A stretch of 64,000 nt of DNA. Origin: an uncultured Prevotella sp. Its GTDB lineage: Bacteria > Bacteroidota > Bacteroidia > Bacteroidales > Bacteroidaceae. Under the pieces are notes generated by a model. It worked only from the letters and a program-made list of their open reading frames with translations. It had not been told where the DNA came from and made no database searches. The translations under genes and the position numbers were made by a program. This document shows positions 23,408 to 31,950 of the stretch, one piece after another (the first letter of the stretch is position 1; each line of letters begins with the position of its first letter). The stretch is from the NCBI GenBank assembly GCA_900320905.1, contig ONTZ01000001.1:1-64000 (forward strand). Reading direction: 5' to 3'.

Positions 23408-24513
23408 TTTTTCTGAAACACACGAATATAATCTACCTCCATGGTTACAGGAAGAGCATTTTCATCGACGCCCTGTGATCCACCCCAGTCTCCACCCCAG
23501 GCAAGGTTGAAGATGACGTAGAAGGGATCATTATACGGCCAGTCGTCACGGCCCAGTCCACGATTGTCGTAAGATAGTTGCACCTTTCCATCGACGAACG
23601 TAGTGATGTTCTGTGCCGTCCATTCGATGGCATAGGTATGGAACTCACCCTCGGCACCCTTGCAGTACATCTCGTGCGTCACCTGCGTACCATTGCTGTG
23701 AACATGAGCATTGGCGTGGAGACTCGATGACACGTAGTCGGGGTGATAGCCTACCTCCTCCATGATATCAATCTCGCCATCGGCAGGCCATGAACGGAAG
23801 TTCACGGGCATCATCCAGAAAGCGGGCCAGGTACCCTTACCCTTCGGCAGTTTGATGCTGGCCTCGATATAGCCGTAGGTCCAACCGCTCTTCACCTTCG
23901 CATAGACACGACCGGAGTAGATCTTGCCATCCTCCTTGAAGCAGTGGATCTGGAGTTTGCCATCCATGATATCTGTGACGTTGCGACCCTTTGGAGTCTT
24001 GTGGTTCACGTAGTTCTGCAACTCGTTGTTCACCCAATGGTCTTTCTGCACCTCATGTGTCCAGTCGGCAGGGTTCAGTTCAGTACCTTCGTTGAACTCG
24101 TCCTGCCACACTAACTTGTAGCCCTCAGGGGCATAATAGGTTGCCTGCGCTGCTGCCGCCTGAGTGACAGTAATGGTCTCTCGAGCCGAACCAGACATAA
24201 CAGTGACAGCACCAGAACGGGTCTCGGCCAAAGGATTAGCAGGTACCGTGATGGTGATCGTACCCGTCTGGGCTGTCGTGTTCTGGGTCTTCACATTGAA
24301 GAAATTATCAACACTAACCATACCAGTCCCCCACTCCTTACCCGTGGTGGTGACATTAACAGTATAGGTGCCGCCCTCAGCAGAGGCGTTAATGTTCTGT
24401 GGCGAGACAGTGATGCTGATCATTGCGGGCTCTGGGTCGTCACTGCTCCCACCGCAGCCCATCAGGGCCACGGCGAGAGAGAACAAAAATGTATGAAGCA
24501 TGAATCGTTTCAT
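23404..24513 (-). CDS. GH16 endo-beta-glucanase (laminarinase/lichenase type) lipoprotein with BACON domain
   Basis: Surface endo-glucanase expected to cleave laminarin or mixed-linkage beta-glucan before import. The 369-residue product has a lipobox (ALMGC), a BACON-type beta-sandwich (about 30-120, ISITVSPQNINASAEGGTYTV) and a GH16 catalytic domain (about 128-368) with the EIDIMEE motif (nucleophile E247, D249, acid/base E252). The extra residue in ExDxxE is typical of the laminarinase/lichenase subfamilies. It starts 3 bp after the SGBP stop and overlaps CotH by 4 bp. Confidence 0.93.
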   Translation of the reverse strand: MKRFMLHTFLFSLAVALMGCGGSSDDPEPAMISITVSPQNINASAEGGTYTVNVTTTGKEWGTGMVSVDNFFNVKTQNTTAQTGTITITVPANPLAETRSGAVTVMSGSARETITVTQAAAAQATYYAPEGYKLVWQDEFNEGTELNPADWTHEVQKDHWVNNELQNYVNHKTPKGRNVTDIMDGKLQIHCFKEDGKIYSGRVYAKVKSGWTYGYIEASIKLPKGKGTWPAFWMMPVNFRSWPADGEIDIMEEVGYHPDYVSSSLHANAHVHSNGTQVTHEMYCKGAEGEFHTYAIEWTAQNITTFVDGKVQLSYDNRGLGRDDWPYNDPFYVIFNLAWGGDWGGSQGVDENALPVTMEVDYIRVFQKK

Positions 24514-24516
24514 TAA

Positions 24517-26970
24517 TTATTCGGCTTTTTCAAAAATGATGTCGCTGATGGTGATGTTAGCGCCGATAGGCGAACCGCCGAAGTCGAAGAACAGCGAGAG
24601 TGCATGGGCATCATTCTTAGGCAGTGTCACACCTTTCATCTGATAGACGAAGGGTTCGTCGGCCTTGATGTCATGACGATCAGCAAAGTAGAAGTTTTCA
24701 TCGTGCTTAGTGCCATCGGCTTCGTCGGTCTCAGTGAGTTTGATAGTGACACCAGGCAGATCCTGATCGGCTAAGATGGTGCAAGAGAAGTTATAGGCAT
24801 CGTTCTGAGCCGTAGCCAGCGTGGTGTTGATGGGGAACTGTCCCTGCCACTGGCTACCACCCATACCTTCTGGGATAGTCAGCGACCACTTGTTGCCCTC
24901 ATGTTTCCACGTGGGATCCCCAATCTGACTCCAACCGCCATCGGCAAACCATGGGGTGACGCTGATAAAAGCAGAGCCATCATCGACGCCCTTCCAGAGG
25001 TTGTTGGTGTCATCATAACTCATAGAAACAGACTCCTCGAAATAGATCTTGCTGATCTTGACGTTGGCACCGATAGGTGAGCCACCGAAGTCGAAAAAGA
25101 GCGACAGGGCGTGTGCATCGTTCTTAGGCAGGGTGACACCCTCAGCCTTATAGACGAACGGTATGTCAGCCTTGACATCATGACGGTCTGCGAAGAAGAA
25201 GTTGTCGTCGTGTTTGTCAGCATCATCGGTCTCCGTCAGTTTGATGGTGACACCAGGCAGATCTTGATCGGCCTCAAGTACGAGGTAGAAGTTGTACTTC
25301 TTGCTCATGCTGGCTGTCAGCGTGGTGTTGATGGGGAACTGTCCCTGCCATTGGCTGCCACCCATGCCATCGGGGATGGTAAGCGACCATACGCCATCCT
25401 TATGAGTCCATGTGGGATCTCCGATCTGTGACCAACCGCCATCAGCAAACCACGGGGTGACGCTGATAAATGCACTACCTTCCTCAACAGCCTTCCACAG
25501 GTTAGCACCAGAAGTGACATCCCAGTCGGCCTTAGCCTCCTCGCCACCATTGCCTGGATTGTCAGTAGGCAGAACGGTGCCATCGTCGTCTGCATGGTTC
25601 TTGAACACCACGTTTTTCACCTCTACCTCTGTACCGGCAGGAGCACCGCCAAAGTCGAGCACGAGATCTACCTTGTCCATATCTATACCAGGCATATCGC
25701 TTTTCCAGAATACGTAGGAGTCGCCTGCCTCAAGGTCAATACGGTCGGCAAAGTAGTAGATATTGTCATTGTCGCCACCGCCATGTAGCACGAGTTTTAC
25801 CGTAGCACCCTTAATATCGTTCGTCGGTGTAAAGATTGCCGAGAAGTCATAGTTATTGGCAGCAGAGGAACTCATGTCTGTGAAGAACTTCACCTGAGCC
25901 TGCCACTGCATGTTCGACTCGCAAGGCAACGTAATCTTATACTTATTGTCGCCGACGATATCGAAACCAATGGGCTGCGGGTTCTGCTCCCAAGAGTCAC
26001 CATGAGCATAGTAGAAATCATTGGTGAAGGAAGCCTTCTTCCACATATTGAAGTCGCTGTTGGCCTTAAAGCCGCTGAATGGTGCTTCTGTATCCTCTTT
26101 ACTGGTGAGCATGAATCGCCAGACAATACCGTTACCCTTATAGAGCAGTACCATCTCGGAGTTCGTCAATTTAACCACAGTAAAGACAGGAGCCTCAAAC
26201 TGGTCATCGCTAGAGATATAAGGGAAGAGTGTCATTGCGGGAAGTTTCAGAACAATATCCTCGCCTAAGACATCGAACTTATAACTGGTAGTCTGAGCCT
26301 CCACGGGAGCCATGAAGTCGATGGGATTACCATCGTCACCTTTCAGATTATTATACTCAGGGAAGATGCTGGCACCATTGTTCACATACACAGTACCACC
26401 CTCGCCCGGATCGTAGGTATAACTACCATCAGCCGTAAAGGTGAGGCGGTCATCGTAGACACCCCAGTCAACCTTGTCACCAGGCTGTGCCGTCCACCAG
26501 CCACTACCATCAGAGCCATCAGGGCCGCAGCCCATGTGTCCGACCTCGGCATAGTTGATGCGCCAAGTACGGGCAACACGACTGATATACGGTGTGAGGT
26601 CAATCTGAGAGTTTTCGAACGTAAAGGTCTTGCTGATGCTACCCTGACTGAAACCATTACGGTTGCCAAGACGTAGTTCCACATCGTAGGTACCGGCCTT
26701 ATTGTTGGCCCAGTACATGGGGTTCAGTGTGGAATACTGGGTGCCGTTCACTGTCCAAATGGCGTATGTCTGTGCCGGCATGTTGGCCACGGTGAAAGTG
26801 GCCTGATTCACAGTCTGATCCACAATCATATTGATGTCCACATTCGAGATGGAGGGGATGCCGGCCTGATTGGGACCGTCGAATTCCTCTGGTGAACAGG
26901 CGGTCAAGGCTGCTGTGGCACAGCAACAAACAAGACCTGCACGGAATAATTTATATATCTTTGTAATCAT
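24517..26970 (-). CDS. Surface glycan-binding lipoprotein with duplicated CBM4-like modules
   Basis: Probable SGBP-B-type protein that binds beta-glucan at the cell surface; no catalytic residues are recognized. The product (817 residues from this start) has a lipoprotein signal (AALTAC), a PKD/Ig-like N-terminal domain (about 35-115), a further beta domain (about 125-300), and three CBM4-like beta-sandwiches: one divergent (about 315-470) and two nearly identical copies (about 510-655 and 665-815) sharing FISVTPWFADGGWSQIGDPT and ADQDLPGVTIKLTETD. The two copies indicate a recent in-frame duplication. I chose the second Met because MITKIYK mirrors the MIRKIYK start of the GH3 protein; the first Met is at 26979. 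Confidence 0.85.
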   Translation of the reverse strand: MITKIYKLFRAGLVCCCATAALTACSPEEFDGPNQAGIPSISNVDINMIVDQTVNQATFTVANMPAQTYAIWTVNGTQYSTLNPMYWANNKAGTYDVELRLGNRNGFSQGSISKTFTFENSQIDLTPYISRVARTWRINYAEVGHMGCGPDGSDGSGWWTAQPGDKVDWGVYDDRLTFTADGSYTYDPGEGGTVYVNNGASIFPEYNNLKGDDGNPIDFMAPVEAQTTSYKFDVLGEDIVLKLPAMTLFPYISSDDQFEAPVFTVVKLTNSEMVLLYKGNGIVWRFMLTSKEDTEAPFSGFKANSDFNMWKKASFTNDFYYAHGDSWEQNPQPIGFDIVGDNKYKITLPCESNMQWQAQVKFFTDMSSSAANNYDFSAIFTPTNDIKGATVKLVLHGGGDNDNIYYFADRIDLEAGDSYVFWKSDMPGIDMDKVDLVLDFGGAPAGTEVEVKNVVFKNHADDDGTVLPTDNPGNGGEEAKADWDVTSGANLWKAVEEGSAFISVTPWFADGGWSQIGDPTWTHKDGVWSLTIPDGMGGSQWQGQFPINTTLTASMSKKYNFYLVLEADQDLPGVTIKLTETDDADKHDDNFFFADRHDVKADIPFVYKAEGVTLPKNDAHALSLFFDFGGSPIGANVKISKIYFEESVSMSYDDTNNLWKGVDDGSAFISVTPWFADGGWSQIGDPTWKHEGNKWSLTIPEGMGGSQWQGQFPINTTLATAQNDAYNFSCTILADQDLPGVTIKLTETDEADGTKHDENFYFADRHDIKADEPFVYQMKGVTLPKNDAHALSLFFDFGGSPIGANITISDIIFEKAE

Positions 26971-27006
26971 AACTATCATTCATTAAATTCGTGTAATTCG
27001 TTGTCG

Positions 27007-28551
27007 TTAATAACTACCGTTCTGTTTGAGAGTTCCCTGGGCTGCATCGATATTATCCTGCGGGATGGGCAGATAGCGTACATCAGGAGTCCAGGCCTTG
27101 GTGCGGTAGTTTCCACTGTCGTTGGCAGGAGTCAGCACGGAGGCAGCCTTGCCTGTACGTACCAGGTCGAAATAACGCTTACCCTCGCCCATGAACTCAT
27201 GGCGGCGCTCGTTGATGATATCGTCCTCAGTGACACCGTTGATAGCATTCAGACCGGCACGGGTACGGACTTGGTTGACATATGCGGCTGCATCAGATAT
27301 GCTACCGCCCGTCTTCAAAAGAAGTTCTGCGGCATTAAGCAGGGTTTCTGCATAACGGTATACACGCAGGTTGTTGTTGAAGCCCAGGTCGGCATCTGCC
27401 TTCTGGTCCTTATTATTACCCTTGCGGCACATATACTTATAGAGGCAGTAGCCGGTATTCATCCAACCTGGATCGTCGGAGGTGCCGTGGGCATTGAGGT
27501 CGAAAGCAGAGAACTCCTTGCGGATGTCACCCTCTTCGAAACTGGCCACAGAGTGGAGAGGAATAGCACTGAAGCCCCAGCCAGCATCAACATCCTCAAA
27601 GGGATCGCCGGCATTGGCCTTGAAACTACGCGGGCCGTGGAGGCGTGGGAACACGCAACCGCCTGCGGCGAGTTGGTTGCTCCAACCACGGACAGAGTTG
27701 TCGTCGAAGTAGTTGATCTCAAAGATAGATTCTTTATTCCACTCACCGCTCTCGTCCCAGATATCCTGGAAATTGGGCGTGAGTTGGTAACGGTTGCTGC
27801 TGATCAATTCCTGCATATAGCCGAGGGCCTTGCTGTAACGGCTGTTGTCGTTCTGAATCATCACCATCTCGGCATAGATCATATAGGCCAGCGGCTTGGT
27901 GACATGACCCTTCTCCTCAGCAGGATAGTCGTCCTTCAAAGCGCCTGTACCGATAATGTCTTCAAGTTCAGCAATCACCTTGGCATATACCTCGTCGGCA
28001 GTCAACTGCTCAGAGATATAAGGAGATTCCAGGTTCTCGAAGTAACAGGGGATGTTGCCATAGAACTTCCAGAGTTGGAGGTAGTAGAACACGCGGAGCA
28101 GACGGGCCTGAGCCTCGTAGTCGGCACGCTGTGAAGCGGAGATGTTGCCGGCCTTTTCCACCCACTCGGCATATTTCAGCACATCGTTCGAGCGCTTTAC
28201 ACCAGAGAAACTGTCACTCCAGACACCTGTCAGACAGACAACTGGCGTGCAAGAGTAGTTGAACATCAACTGCAGCATCGGCTGGTCTGTATTACTGCTG
28301 CCATTGGGATACATATCGTCACTCATGAACTCAGAAATGAAGTTCAGGGCGTTGTATTGGTAGGTGGAACCGTAGTCATACCAGTGCAGGGGTGCGTATG
28401 CTGCCACCAGCGCTTCGTCGAGCGATGTCTTGGTGGTATAGTATTCCTCGATGAAGGTGTCGGTAGGACTGGTCACCTCCAGAAAACTGTCCTTACAGCC
28501 TGTCATGGCCAAGGCTGCGAACAATCCTAATAATATCTTATTTGTTTTCAT
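27007..28551 (-). CDS. SusD-family glycan-binding lipoprotein of the beta-glucan operon
   Basis: Lid protein for the adjacent SusC-like transporter. The 514-residue product has a lipoprotein signal (ALAMTGC), the family feature YAPLHWYDYG region with TPR-like helices, and the conserved C-terminal block INERRHEFMGEGKRYFDL (about 458-475). It follows susC by 30 bp and precedes the SGBP by about 36 bp. It is only distantly similar to the starch SusD in this window. Substrate assignment as beta-glucan comes from the GH16/GH5/GH3 enzymes encoded downstream. Confidence 0.94.
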   Translation of the reverse strand: MKTNKILLGLFAALAMTGCKDSFLEVTSPTDTFIEEYYTTKTSLDEALVAAYAPLHWYDYGSTYQYNALNFISEFMSDDMYPNGSSNTDQPMLQLMFNYSCTPVVCLTGVWSDSFSGVKRSNDVLKYAEWVEKAGNISASQRADYEAQARLLRVFYYLQLWKFYGNIPCYFENLESPYISEQLTADEVYAKVIAELEDIIGTGALKDDYPAEEKGHVTKPLAYMIYAEMVMIQNDNSRYSKALGYMQELISSNRYQLTPNFQDIWDESGEWNKESIFEINYFDDNSVRGWSNQLAAGGCVFPRLHGPRSFKANAGDPFEDVDAGWGFSAIPLHSVASFEEGDIRKEFSAFDLNAHGTSDDPGWMNTGYCLYKYMCRKGNNKDQKADADLGFNNNLRVYRYAETLLNAAELLLKTGGSISDAAAYVNQVRTRAGLNAINGVTEDDIINERRHEFMGEGKRYFDLVRTGKAASVLTPANDSGNYRTKAWTPDVRYLPIPQDNIDAAQGTLKQNGSY

Positions 28552-28581
28552 ATCTTTCTTTCTTTTTAATTCATACTTATC

Positions 28582-31500
28582 CTAGAAGGTGAGGTTTAAT
28601 CCGACGCGTAATGTGCGAGGCTGAGGATAGACACCGAAGTCGACACCACAAGAGGTGGCTGATGATGAGATTTCAGGATCGAAGCCCCAGTACTTGGTGA
28701 AGGTCAGCAGATTCTCGGCTGCCACATAGAGGCGCAGACGACTGATAAAGGCTTTCCGTGTGATGAACTCGGGGATAGTATAACCCAACTCGATGTTCTT
28801 CAGACGCAGATAACTGCCGTCGTGGATATACAGATCGGAAGCCTGCCAGTTGGTGGCGTCGCCCTGGATATAGATAGGATACTTGTTGGAAGTGCCCTCG
28901 CCCGTCCAGCGTCCGAGGAACCAAGAAGGCAGGTTGATGGCGGGCAGGTCGAGACGACGGGTGGCATCGAAGATGTCGTTACCGGCGGTACCTTGCCAGA
29001 ACATCATGAAGTCGAAGCCCTTCCAGGCTGCATTAAAGGTGGCGCCGAAGGTCCAGTCGGGCGTACCCTTACCGATCTTCGTGCGGTCAGCATCGTCGAT
29101 GACACCGTCATCGTTTACATCCACGAAGCGGACGAAACCGGGACGTGCGTCAGGCTGAATCAGGTGCCCGTCCTTGGTATAGGCGTTTACCTCCTCCCAG
29201 TTCTGGAAGATGCCGTTGGTCTTGTAACCCCAGAAATAGGGGAAGGGCTCGCCGGCCTCTGCACGAGAGATATTGCCCAAGTTAGATACATTGTCGTATG
29301 TATCGAATCCGGCAGCATTCCCCAGACGGATCAGTTCGTTCTTCAGGTAAGAGGCATTGGCCTTAATCTGGAACTTAGCGTCAGAGATATTGAACTTATA
29401 GCCCAGTTCGAACTCGATACCAGTGTTCTCCATGTCACCCACGTTGCCGATAGGCTTCGACTCGCCGACATACGATGGGATGTTCATGTCCTTCAACATA
29501 CCGTTGGTCTTCTTCTTGAACCAGTCGAAGGTGAAGGTCAGTTTGTTGTTCAGGAAGCCGAAGTCGACACCCAGGTCATACTGCTCAGACTCCTCCCATT
29601 TCAGGTCAGGATTAGCCAGACCGCTGGCCTTCGAACTGGTTTGTTCTTTCTCGCCGCCAGCCATACCGAAGCCGTAGTTGTTACCGCCCTGTGTCAGCAC
29701 AGTGTAGCGGAAGTCACCAATATTATCATTACCATTTTTACCCCAACTGAAACGAACCTTGAAGTTGTTCATCCAGTCGTTGGTACTCTTCATGAACTGC
29801 TCGTTCATCACATTCCAACCCAGGGATACAGAGGGGAACGTACCGTATTTGTTGTTTGTTCCGAAGCGGCTTGAACCGTCGCGACGGATGGTTCCCTGGA
29901 ACATATAGCGCTCATCATAGTTGTAACTCAGACGGGCGAAGAGGGAAGACATCGTGTGCTTGATGCCAGGTCCACCCCATCCGTCACGGTCACCGTCGGC
30001 AGCCAGACCTGTTGCGGCGTTAATCCAAGGCTTACTGTAGTCTTTCAGATTGTTACGTGAGGCACCCAGTGTCCAGCCGGAGTTCTCGAAGGCGCTCTGA
30101 CCCAGCACCACATTCACGGTGTGCTTGTCGAAGGTCTTGTCATAAGAGAGCACATTCTCCAACTGCCATACGGTACCACGGTCGCTCTCCATCGAGGCCG
30201 AAGAGTAGTTACGGTGCTTACCGGCAGGCGAAATCCAATAGGGGACAGCATGGCTCTGGTTGCCCCAGAACGACATGTCGGTGCTGTAACTGACACGGTA
30301 TTTCAGTCCGTCCCAGATACCGAGGGTGGCAGAGAAATTGCTCACGAACTTATGGCTCCAATTCTGTGCGATAGGCAGTTGGAACGACATCAGCGGGTTG
30401 GCCATCTCATTGAAGCCGGCACCGGGGATGTTCAGCAACTGTCCGTTGTCGCCGTACATGGGTACATACTCGTCGGGATACTGAGAAGAATAGTAGTCTA
30501 TCTGATCCTGTGCCTCCTGACCGGTGACATAGGGAGCAATCACTGGCGGCAGAGCCAGGGCAGAACCGATCTCGTTACCCCACTGTGAGTTGGGATCCAC
30601 ACCGGCATTCTTCACACGAGCGTATGAGAGATTCACCTGTACATCAAGTTTGTTGAGCCAGTTACGCTCTTTCGTCATATCAAATACATTGAAGTTAAAG
30701 TTGCCGCGCAACGTCAGACGCTGGTAGTTGGAGTGGCCATAGTTACCACCCACGATACCTTCCTGATCGAAGTAGCCGAGTGAGAAATAGTAGTTTACAC
30801 GCTCGGTAGCACCGCTCAGGGTCAACTCATGGTTCTGCACGGGTGCATTGTCGTTGAAGAGCAGATCCTGCCAGTCGGTATTGGTAGTCACGTTGTAGGG
30901 ATCGGCATAGCGCGGAGCCTGTCCAGCATTCACCAGTCCTTCGTTCTGCATGATCATATAGCCTGTGGCATCAAGCACATCGCGGTGTTTCCAAGCCGTC
31001 TGCCAACCCTGCGAGAAGTTGTAGTTGATTGTCACCTTGCCAAGTTTACCTTTCTTGGTAGTCACGAGGATCACACCATTGGCTGCACGGGCACCGTAGA
31101 TGGCACCTGAGGCAGCATCCTTCAGCACCTCGATACTCTCGATATCGCTCGGGTTGATGTAGTCCAGACCGCCCTCAATCGGCATACCGTCGACGATATA
31201 TAGCGGATTACTGTCGTTCACCGATCCTATACCACGTACGCGGATGCGTGCGGCAGCACCGGGCTGACCGGATGAGGAAGTGACGTTCACACCGGCTGCT
31301 AAGCCTTTCAGGGCATTGTCCATACGCACGGGAGCCGTACCATCCAGATCATCGGCAGAGACTTTCGCGATGGAGGCCGTCACGACGCTCTTCTTCTGTA
31401 CACCGTAACCGATGACCACCACGTCCTGCAGTGTCTGGGCGTCTTCTTTCATGACGATTGTCATGTTGTTACTGGCCTTCACCTCCTGGGTGAGATAGCC

Positions 31501-31722
31501 AATATAACTAATAATAATAGGTGTACCCTCGCTCACCTTGACGGTGAAATGACCATCGAAGTCGGTGATGGTGCCGTTCTGAGGATTACCTTTCTCGACG
31601 ACGGAAGCACCGATGACGGGCTCCCCGAGATCGTCTGTCACAGTACCCAAGATGCCTTGGGCTCGCGTTACCATTGACACCATCAGTGCCAACAACAACC
31701 ATAGATACCTGCTTTTTTTCAT
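28582..31722 (-). CDS. SusC-family TonB-dependent transporter of the beta-glucan operon
   Basis: Outer-membrane importer for glucan oligosaccharides. The 1,046-residue product begins MKKSRYLWLLLALMVS with cleavage near TRAQG, then a carboxypeptidase-regulatory-like domain (about 24-100), the TonB-box-like VVVIGYGVQKKSVVTASI, plug motifs RVRGIGSVN and AIYGARAANGVILVTTKKG, and the barrel ending GLNLTF. A start 63 bp further upstream is possible by frame but would put 21 charged residues before the signal peptide. It is the first gene of the operon and has a -7 box at 31783-31790. Confidence 0.95.
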   Translation of the reverse strand: MKKSRYLWLLLALMVSMVTRAQGILGTVTDDLGEPVIGASVVEKGNPQNGTITDFDGHFTVKVSEGTPIIISYIGYLTQEVKASNNMTIVMKEDAQTLQDVVVIGYGVQKKSVVTASIAKVSADDLDGTAPVRMDNALKGLAAGVNVTSSSGQPGAAARIRVRGIGSVNDSNPLYIVDGMPIEGGLDYINPSDIESIEVLKDAASGAIYGARAANGVILVTTKKGKLGKVTINYNFSQGWQTAWKHRDVLDATGYMIMQNEGLVNAGQAPRYADPYNVTTNTDWQDLLFNDNAPVQNHELTLSGATERVNYYFSLGYFDQEGIVGGNYGHSNYQRLTLRGNFNFNVFDMTKERNWLNKLDVQVNLSYARVKNAGVDPNSQWGNEIGSALALPPVIAPYVTGQEAQDQIDYYSSQYPDEYVPMYGDNGQLLNIPGAGFNEMANPLMSFQLPIAQNWSHKFVSNFSATLGIWDGLKYRVSYSTDMSFWGNQSHAVPYWISPAGKHRNYSSASMESDRGTVWQLENVLSYDKTFDKHTVNVVLGQSAFENSGWTLGASRNNLKDYSKPWINAATGLAADGDRDGWGGPGIKHTMSSLFARLSYNYDERYMFQGTIRRDGSSRFGTNNKYGTFPSVSLGWNVMNEQFMKSTNDWMNNFKVRFSWGKNGNDNIGDFRYTVLTQGGNNYGFGMAGGEKEQTSSKASGLANPDLKWEESEQYDLGVDFGFLNNKLTFTFDWFKKKTNGMLKDMNIPSYVGESKPIGNVGDMENTGIEFELGYKFNISDAKFQIKANASYLKNELIRLGNAAGFDTYDNVSNLGNISRAEAGEPFPYFWGYKTNGIFQNWEEVNAYTKDGHLIQPDARPGFVRFVDVNDDGVIDDADRTKIGKGTPDWTFGATFNAAWKGFDFMMFWQGTAGNDIFDATRRLDLPAINLPSWFLGRWTGEGTSNKYPIYIQGDATNWQASDLYIHDGSYLRLKNIELGYTIPEFITRKAFISRLRLYVAAENLLTFTKYWGFDPEISSSATSCGVDFGVYPQPRTLRVGLNLTF

Positions 31723-31782
31723 ACTTAATGAGTTAATTGTTAATATTGAGTTAGATTTGTACCTTCGAGAGGTTTTCGGGTG

Positions 31783-31790
31783 CAAAATTA
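31783..31790 (-). promoter_or_regulatory. Promoter -7 box of the beta-glucan operon
   Basis: TAATTTTG on the minus strand, 60 bp before the susC-like ATG, with no good -33 TTG. The bases upstream (31800-31950) contain a small dyad, ACTCT/AGAGT at 31895-31909, between this promoter and the regulator gene; it could be a regulator site or a weak terminator. Confidence 0.55.
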
Positions 31791-31950
31791 GATAAAAAAG
31801 GAATACGTCTCGCGACGATAGATAGAAAAAGTGGACGATTATAATTGTTTTAGAATACTATTTGTTTGATTTTTAGTTATTTACATTTTTGTCTACTCTC
31901 AAAAAGAGTGGATAGGATATAGAGGTGTAGTTTTTACATTTATCGCCCTT

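Noticed and set aside
27001-28134. Long antisense frame opposite the susD-like gene (377 codons); similar ones at 28822-29874 and 42225-43001
   Set aside because: They mirror strong coding genes, have no signal, motif or promoter, and follow the codon periodicity of the real gene.
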